Source of the DNA: JBAZTA01 sp964588175
GTDB lineage: Bacteria; Omnitrophota; Gorgyraeia; Gygaellales; Profunditerraquicolaceae
Assembly (NCBI GenBank): GCA_964588175.1
Contig: CAZPNW010000017.1
Location: forward strand, 1-12,412
DNA length: 12,412 nt
Direction: 5' to 3'
The notes beneath the pieces were generated by a model that was not told the origin of the DNA, made no database searches, and saw only the letters and a list, made by a program, of their open reading frames with translations. Made by a program: the position numbers and the translations under genes. Positions within the stretch are counted from its first letter, which is position 1. The number at the start of each line of letters is the position of its first letter. Of this stretch, positions 7,790 to 12,412 are shown one piece after another.

Positions 7790-10700
7790 TATTTTGCCTT
7801 CTCCATACGGATATCTAAACCTAATCCCTGTAACTCTTTGACTAAAACGTTAAAAGATTCAGGAGCACCATGGCTTAAACGCTGTTCACCTTTGACAATA
7901 GCTTCGTAAATACGCGTCCTTCCTGAAACATCATCGCTCTTAACGGTAAGCATTTCCTGCAGCGTAAACGCTGCCCCATACGCCTCTAAAGCCCATACTT
8001 CCATTTCTCCCAAACGCTGCCCGCCGAACTGAGCCTTGCCGCCCAAGGGCTGCTGGGTAACCAGCGAGTAGGGCCCGATAGAACGGGCATGGATCTTTTC
8101 GTCGGCAAGATGGATCAATTTCATCATGTAGATATATCCCACGGTTATCTTCTGGTCAAACGGTTCGCCGCTATAGCCGTCATACAACTGAGCTTTTCCA
8201 TCTTCAGGCAACCCTGCTTTTTTAAGCATTTCCTTGATTTCGCTTTCAGCAGCGCCATCGAAAACAGAGCTCATGATCGTCAAACCTAACGCTTTTGCCG
8301 CCCAGCCTAAATGGGTCTCCAGGATCTGCCCGATGTTCATACGGGAAGGGACACCCAGCGGATTCAATACGATCTCAACAGGAGTGCCGTCAGCTAAATA
8401 AGGCATATCCTCTTCAGCCATGATCCTGGCAACAACACCTTTATTTCCGTGCCGGCCGGATAACTTATCTCCGACCGAAAGTTTACGCTTCGTGGCAATA
8501 TATACTACTACCCTTTTTAATACTCCCGGAGGCAACTCATCCCCGCGTTTGACATTCTCGATCTCATGCTGCTGTTCAGCTAATAATTCATTCATCTGCT
8601 CTTCAAAAGAAGCAGCCATGATCTTTGCTTCTTCATTATCATTGATGCGGGCACGATCAAGTTTTGATTTATCTATACCTATAATCTGGCTTAACCGCGT
8701 GACACGCTCATTCTCCAGGAACTCGATCTCCTGCTTATAATAAGCTTTCAATTCACGGATCTTTGCCAGCTCCTTGGTCTTATCTTCCTTTGATTTCCTG
8801 CCGCGCTCTTTTCTCTGAAAAATATGCACATCGACTACGACACCTTCGACACCCGGCGGTACGCGCAATGAAGTATCACGGACATCGGAAGCTTTTTCAC
8901 CGAATATAGCGCGCAACAGGCGCTCTTCCGGAGAAAGCTCAGATTCTGTCTTAGGAGTGACTTTACCTACGATAATATCGCCGGGGTTGACTTCCGCGCC
9001 GATACGGATAACACCTATGGTATCCAGGTTCTTCAAAGATTCTTCGCTCACATTAGGGATATCGCGGGTAACTTCTTCATTTCCTAAGCGGGTCTCTGTC
9101 GCTTCGATCTCAAACTCTTTTATATGAATAGAGGTAAAAACATCCTCTTTAACGATTTTTTCGCTGATCAAAATAGCGTCTTCAAAGTTATACCCTCTCC
9201 ACGTCATAAACGCCACCAGCAAATTCTTTCCTAACGCCAACTCACCGTCTTTGGTCGCAATACCGTCGGCAATGACCTGCCCTTTTTCAATATGTTCGCC
9301 TAATTTCACCAACGGCCGCTCATTTAAACACGTATCAGCGTTTGTACGCAGGAATTTCTTAAGCGGATAAGCTCTTTTCCCAATAGTAATCGATGAACCG
9401 TCAACCGCAGTGACCTTACCGGAATCTTCAGAGACAACGACCGCGCCTGAATCATAAGCGACTTTTCGTTCCATACCGGTACCCACAATCGGAGGATCAG
9501 TGATCATTAACGGCACTGCCTGACGCTGCATGTTTGAACCCATAAGCGCGCGGTTTGCATCATCATGCTCCAAGAACGGGATCAAGGACGCGGCAACCGA
9601 AACCAGCTGCCGGGGAGAAACATCCATATATTCGACCTGCTTTGGATGCACTTTCGGAAAATCGCCTTTATACCTGCAGGAAGCTTCTTTCTCACTAAAA
9701 TTACTATCGGCATCTATAGGAACATTTGCCTGCGCGATCATCTTTTCTTCTTCAATATCGGCGGTCAAATAATCTATCTTACGGGTCACATGTGAATTTT
9801 CAACTTTTCTATAGGGAGTTTCCAGAAAACCTAATGCGTTTACCCGCGCATAGGTGCTCATGGAAGAGATCAAACCGATGTTCGGGCCTTCAGGGGTCTC
9901 TATCGGGCAGATCCTGCCGTAGTGGGACGGATGGATATCGCGGACTTCAAACCCGGCGCGCTCCCTTGAGAGACCACCGGGGCCGACAGCGCTTAAACGC
10001 CTCTTATGCGTCATTTCAGCCAGAGGATTGACCTGGTCCATGAACTGTGACAACTGGCTGCGCGCAAAAAAATCATGCAACTGTATGGAAAATAATTTTG
10101 AATTGATAAAGGAATGGACATTGAGGACCGCCAGATCCCCCATCACGCTTAAGCGTTCCCGGATGGACCGCTCCACACGGCTCATGCCGATACGGACCTG
10201 ATTCTGGACCAATTCGCCGACTGTCTTAATACGGCGATTCCCCAGATGGTCGATATCATCGATCTTGCCGATACCTTCTTTAAGCCTGATCAAATATTCA
10301 ATAACTTTAATGACGGTCGCAGAGTCAAGCACGGTCTTTTCTAATGAAACATCCATGCCCAGCTTCCTATTAAGGATGAACCGCCCGGAATTCAATAAAT
10401 CGTAACGGTTCGGGTCAAAGAATAATTTATAGAACAACCCTTCAGAAGCCTCTTTGGTAACCGGCTCAGTAGGGCGCATTTTCCGGTAAAAATCAAGATA
10501 TGCTTCTTCTTTATTCTTGGTAAGGTCTTTCTTTAAGGTATTCTGTATTTCGGGATAATCTTTACCAAAGGCTTTAATGATCTCTTCTTCGGTGGAGAAA
10601 CCCAGGATCCTCAGGATCTGAGTAGCGGGAAAATTCTTGCGCCTGTCAACATACGCGATGATGGTCTCCGATAAATCGTATTTGAATTCAAGCCAGGCTC

Positions 10701-11193
10701 CGCGATAGGGGATGATCCGGCCATAAAAGATCTTTTTGCCGGTCGGATGCTCTTCTTCTTCAAAAGAAACACCCGGCGAACGCTGCAACTGGCTGACAAC
10801 GACACGCTCATCGCCATTAATAATAAAACTCCCCGTTTCAGTCATCAGCGGTATTTCGCCGAAATAGGCATCCTGCTCCTTGGTCTCATGAGGAGTAGTA
10901 AGCCTGAATTTCACCTTCAGAGGAGCTGCATACGTCAATGAGCGTTTTTTGGAATCCCCGATATTATATTTCGATTTGCCGAGGGTGTAGCTGATGAATT
11001 CAAGGCGGATCGAGCGTTCAGGGCTTTCAATAGGGAATACATCTTCGAAAACTTCCTGCAATCCGACATGCTGCCTCTGATTCGGAGCAACATCCATCTG
11101 CAAGAATTCCTTGTAGGATACCGTCTGGATATCCAACAAGTTCGGCATTTCGACAACTTCTTTAAATTTTGCAAAGTTCTTTCGCTTAATCAT
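7789..11193 (-). CDS. rpoB: DNA-directed RNA polymerase subunit beta
   Basis: Second-largest RNA polymerase core subunit; it forms much of the active-site cleft, the RNA exit flap and the rifampicin pocket. At 1134 residues it is shorter than E. coli (1342). Seen: N-terminal FAKFKEVVEMPNLLDIQ (7-23), which supports this start; rifampicin region SQLSQFMDQVNPLAEMTHK (379-397); PIETPEGPNIGLI (430-442); RGYNFEDAILISE (666-678); GDKLSGRHGNKGVV (908-921); C-terminal GGKAQFGGQRLGEMEVWALE (1051-1070). A charged, helix-rich insert at about 795-885 corresponds to SI2/beta-i9 next to the flap. The lobe between about 190 and 280 is compact and lacks SI1/beta-i4. Rifampicin-contact positions equivalent to E. 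coli Q513, D516, H526, R529, S531 and I572 are all wild type. The ATG at 11193 has AGAAGG (11205-11210) before it. Confidence 0.99.
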   Translation of the reverse strand: MIKRKNFAKFKEVVEMPNLLDIQTVSYKEFLQMDVAPNQRQHVGLQEVFEDVFPIESPERSIRLEFISYTLGKSKYNIGDSKKRSLTYAAPLKVKFRLTTPHETKEQDAYFGEIPLMTETGSFIINGDERVVVSQLQRSPGVSFEEEEHPTGKKIFYGRIIPYRGAWLEFKYDLSETIIAYVDRRKNFPATQILRILGFSTEEEIIKAFGKDYPEIQNTLKKDLTKNKEEAYLDFYRKMRPTEPVTKEASEGLFYKLFFDPNRYDLLNSGRFILNRKLGMDVSLEKTVLDSATVIKVIEYLIRLKEGIGKIDDIDHLGNRRIKTVGELVQNQVRIGMSRVERSIRERLSVMGDLAVLNVHSFINSKLFSIQLHDFFARSQLSQFMDQVNPLAEMTHKRRLSAVGPGGLSRERAGFEVRDIHPSHYGRICPIETPEGPNIGLISSMSTYARVNALGFLETPYRKVENSHVTRKIDYLTADIEEEKMIAQANVPIDADSNFSEKEASCRYKGDFPKVHPKQVEYMDVSPRQLVSVAASLIPFLEHDDANRALMGSNMQRQAVPLMITDPPIVGTGMERKVAYDSGAVVVSEDSGKVTAVDGSSITIGKRAYPLKKFLRTNADTCLNERPLVKLGEHIEKGQVIADGIATKDGELALGKNLLVAFMTWRGYNFEDAILISEKIVKEDVFTSIHIKEFEIEATETRLGNEEVTRDIPNVSEESLKNLDTIGVIRIGAEVNPGDIIVGKVTPKTESELSPEERLLRAIFGEKASDVRDTSLRVPPGVEGVVVDVHIFQRKERGRKSKEDKTKELAKIRELKAYYKQEIEFLENERVTRLSQIIGIDKSKLDRARINDNEEAKIMAASFEEQMNELLAEQQHEIENVKRGDELPPGVLKRVVVYIATKRKLSVGDKLSGRHGNKGVVARIMAEEDMPYLADGTPVEIVLNPLGVPSRMNIGQILETHLGWAAKALGLTIMSSVFDGAAESEIKEMLKKAGLPEDGKAQLYDGYSGEPFDQKITVGYIYMMKLIHLADEKIHARSIGPYSLVTQQPLGGKAQFGGQRLGEMEVWALEAYGAAFTLQEMLTVKSDDVSGRTRIYEAIVKGEQRLSHGAPESFNVLVKELQGLGLDIRMEKAK

Positions 11194-11234
11194 TGACTCT
11201 TTTTCCTTCTGGGAACTCCCCTGGTGGATTAAAA

Positions 11235-11265
11235 CCGCTCCTCACCGGATCTCTAATAAAAGCGG
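11235..11265 (-). promoter_or_regulatory. Hairpin with short U-run in the rplL-rpoB spacer, possible attenuator
   Basis: The 82-base spacer between rplL and rpoB can form a stem CCGCT/AGCGG, extendable by two G-U pairs, around a loop of about 17 bases, followed directly by UUUU. This is weak for an intrinsic terminator: short stem, long loop and only four U. It is in the place where E. coli has a partial attenuator and an RNase III site that lower rpoBC output relative to the ribosomal proteins. A similar role here is inference. It could also be a processing site or chance. Confidence 0.3.
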
Positions 11266-11275
11266 AAAACGTGTA

Positions 11276-11662
11276 TTATTTCAATTCAACCGTCGCACCT
11301 GCCGCTTCAAGCTTCTTCTTCATCTCTTCAGCTTCTTCTTTCGGGACACCATCTTTAACCGCTTTCGGGGCAGCATCAACTAAGTCTTTTGCTTCTTTTA
11401 AACCGAGGCTGGTGATCGCACGGACTTCTTTGATAACGGCTATCCTGTTAGAACCGGCATTCGCTATTACAACGCTGAATACCGTTTTCTCTTCAACTGC
11501 AGGAGCTGCCGCTGCTGCCGCACCGCCGCCCATAGGAGCAGCCATCATCGGCATATTTGCCTGGACACCGAACTTCTCTTCCAAAGCTTTCACCAGGTCA
11601 GAAAGTTCAAGTACCGTCATTTCTTCAATCGATTTGATCATTTCTTCCATTTTCACGCTCAT
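11276..11662 (-). CDS. rplL: 50S ribosomal protein L7/L12
   Basis: Multi-copy stalk protein whose C-terminal domain recruits and stimulates EF-Tu, EF-G, IF2 and RF3. The 128 residues have three parts: an N-terminal helical dimerisation and L10-binding domain (about 5-35), a flexible Ala/Gly/Pro-rich hinge (about 37-56), and a globular C-terminal domain (58-128) with IAVIKEVR (74-81) and LGLKEAKDLVDAAPKAVK (86-103). Two small departures from the common consensus are seen in the factor-binding face: NR before IAVIK where many species have NK, and TSLGLKEAK instead of TGLGLKEAK. The ATG at 11662 has a near-perfect AAAGGAGG five bases upstream, fitting the need for several copies per ribosome while L10 is needed once. 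Confidence 0.98.
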   Translation of the reverse strand: MSVKMEEMIKSIEEMTVLELSDLVKALEEKFGVQANMPMMAAPMGGGAAAAAAPAVEEKTVFSVVIANAGSNRIAVIKEVRAITSLGLKEAKDLVDAAPKAVKDGVPKEEAEEMKKKLEAAGATVELK

Positions 11663-11723
11663 TTTTTCCTCCTTTAAATTTTTAATTTATTCAATTGTTC
11701 GATCTATAAACGAAACGATGACG
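11663..11723 (-). promoter_or_regulatory. AT-rich rplJ-rplL spacer with strong rplL ribosome binding site
   Basis: This 61-base spacer is rich in A and T in its downstream half and ends with AAAGGAGG (11668-11675) five bases before the rplL ATG. The unstructured A/T-rich run before a strong Shine-Dalgarno is a plausible translation enhancer for L12, which must be made in excess over L10. I see no stable hairpin and no convincing -35/-10 pair. Confidence 0.6.
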
Positions 11724-12251
11724 TTAACTGCCTTTTTTATTCTTTATTTGGTCCAAACAATACAAGAACTTCCTTAAAGTCTGGCTTAAGACCATAACCA
11801 CGCCGTTAATAGGAGATTTTAACGCCCCCACTACCTGCGCGCGCAATACGTCTATCGAAGGCAATTTCGCAAGCGCCTCAATATCTTTTTTATCCAGGAT
11901 CCTCTCCTGCAAGAAACCGCCTTCCAGCTTTAAAGGCTCATGATCCTTGGTAAAATCGCATAAGATCTTTGACACACCCACCGGCTCTTCTTTCACGAAG
12001 ACAAAACCGCACGGCCCGTCGATAGTCTTAACCAGGTCCTGCCGGTTGCATTCTTTCAGAGCGCGCCGGGCGATGGTATTCCTGACCACGAACAAAGAAG
12101 CGCCTGCCTTATGCAGCGACTGCCTCAATGAACAGATATCAGGGCTGGATAATCCGGAATACTTGATCACGAAAACACTTTCCGAATCCTTAATATTCTG
12201 TTTGATACTGCTTTCCGAGATTTCTTTTACTAAAAGCCCTAACTTTTTCAT
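11724..12251 (-). CDS. rplJ: 50S ribosomal protein L10
   Basis: Base of the ribosomal stalk; it binds 23S rRNA near L11 and carries L12 dimers on its C-terminal helix. With the ATG at 12251 it has 175 residues and begins MKKLGLLVKEI. Seen: VVRNTIARRAL (55-65), DGPCGFVF (78-85), KLPSIDVLRAQVVGAL (129-144), then a C-terminal tail of about 33 residues starting KSPINGVVMVL and ending KNKKGS. The tail is about 8-10 residues longer than in E. coli and holds two similar hydrophobic segments (VVMVLSQTL and FLYCLDQI), which suggests room for a third L12 dimer. An in-frame TTG at 12305 would add 18 residues but overlaps rplA, so it is rejected. The GAAGGA site lies on the last two rplA codons, consistent with coupling. 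In E. coli, L10 (with L12) represses its own translation by binding the rplJ leader. Confidence 0.97.
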   Translation of the reverse strand: MKKLGLLVKEISESSIKQNIKDSESVFVIKYSGLSSPDICSLRQSLHKAGASLFVVRNTIARRALKECNRQDLVKTIDGPCGFVFVKEEPVGVSKILCDFTKDHEPLKLEGGFLQERILDKKDIEALAKLPSIDVLRAQVVGALKSPINGVVMVLSQTLRKFLYCLDQIKNKKGS

Positions 12252-12259
12252 ACCGTCAT

Positions 12260-12412
12260 TTATCCTTCGATCATAAGCCCGGGATTCATCGATGAAGAAA
12301 GGCAAATCCCTTTGACGAATTTGCCTTTTACCGATGCCGGCTTTGCTTCATTAATAGCATTGATAACACACGTAGCATTCTCCAGCAGCTTATCCTCACT
12401 AAAGGAAACCTT
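12260..12412 (-). CDS. rplA: 50S ribosomal protein L1, C-terminal 50 residues only
   Basis: The 50 C-terminal residues of L1, the mobile-stalk protein that binds 23S rRNA and helps release E-site tRNA. The frame is open from the window edge to a TAA at 12260. Seen: KVSFSEDKLLENA, then INEAKPASVKGKFVKG, then LSSSMNPGLMIEG, matching the family C-terminus (VSF, NxxAxxxAxxxAKPxxxKGxxVK, LSSTMGPG). The start and the RNA-binding N-terminus are outside the window, upstream in transcription. The gene is 8 bases from rplJ, the usual L1-L10 order of the L11 operon. In other bacteria L1 represses its own operon at the L11 leader, which is not in this window. Confidence 0.93.
   Translation of the reverse strand, partial: KVSFSEDKLLENATCVINAINEAKPASVKGKFVKGICLSSSMNPGLMIEG

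Noticed and set aside
11663..11723. A possible internal promoter in the AT-rich rplJ-rplL spacer
   Set aside because: There are A/T-rich bases, but no -35 and -10 pair at sensible spacing. The run is explained by an unstructured region before a strong ribosome binding site.
11193..11777. A 194-codon open frame on the plus strand opposite rplL
   Set aside because: It is antisense to the whole of rplL, whose Ala- and Lys-rich codons leave few stops on the other strand. It has no family resemblance, and its start is opposite the rpoB start.
12249..12259. A three-codon upstream reading frame (ATG ACG GTA TGA) overlapping the rplJ start
   Set aside because: Its ATG is only three bases from the Shine-Dalgarno, too close for good initiation. 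Such a short frame easily arises by chance.
12252..12305. In-frame TTG start for rplJ giving an 18-residue extension
   Set aside because: It would overlap rplA by 46 bases, adds residues not found in L10, and the ATG at 12251 has a GAAGGA site at usable spacing.

Overview
The window is a single, densely packed block of translation and transcription genes, all read from the minus strand. In transcription order (high to low coordinates) it holds the 3' end of rplA (L1), then rplJ (L10), rplL (L7/L12), rpoB, rpoC, rpsL (S12), rpsG (S7), fusA (EF-G), and the 5' two-thirds of tuf (EF-Tu). The rpoBC cluster and the str cluster, which are far apart in E. coli, run together here with 4 bases between rpoC and rpsL. 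No tRNA, rRNA, mobile element, CRISPR array or convincing promoter is visible. The longest non-coding gap is 82 bases, so no stretch over 300 bases lacks a gene.

The organism is a bacterium. The RNA polymerase is of the Gram-negative insert type: beta' carries a long insert in the trigger loop (SI3-like) and beta carries a coiled insert near the flap (SI2/beta-i9-like), but beta lacks the large SI1 insert of gamma-proteobacteria. EF-Tu has an unusual switch I (KVVTIS in place of the usual RGITIN) and GTVGTG in place of GTVVTG. From memory this EF-Tu style resembles planctomycete, verrucomicrobial and related PVC bacteria. A PVC-superphylum or candidate-phylum relative (Omnitrophota-like) is my best guess, at low to moderate confidence, because no database comparison was possible.

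Layout: 12412-12260 rplA end; 12251-11724 rplJ; 61-base AT-rich spacer with a strong ribosome binding site; 11662-11276 rplL; 82-base spacer with a hairpin followed by four U; 11193-7789 rpoB; 1-base stop/start overlap; 7789-3752 rpoC; 4-base spacer; 3747-3376 rpsL; 56-base spacer with a hairpin that is a candidate S7 autoregulatory site; 3319-2849 rpsG; 8-base spacer; 2840-741 fusA; 19-base spacer; 721-1 tuf (cut by the window edge).

Together the genes make the ribosomal stalk that recruits GTPase factors (L10 and L12), the two such factors that drive elongation (EF-Tu and EF-G), two small-subunit proteins (S12 and S7), and the catalytic core of RNA polymerase. Spacing suggests one or a few long transcripts with translational coupling. 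I found no previously undescribed system. The points most worth a second look are the EF-Tu switch I, the S12-S7 hairpin, the rplL-rpoB hairpin, the lack of room for a separate L10 leader, and the contiguous rpoBC-str arrangement.
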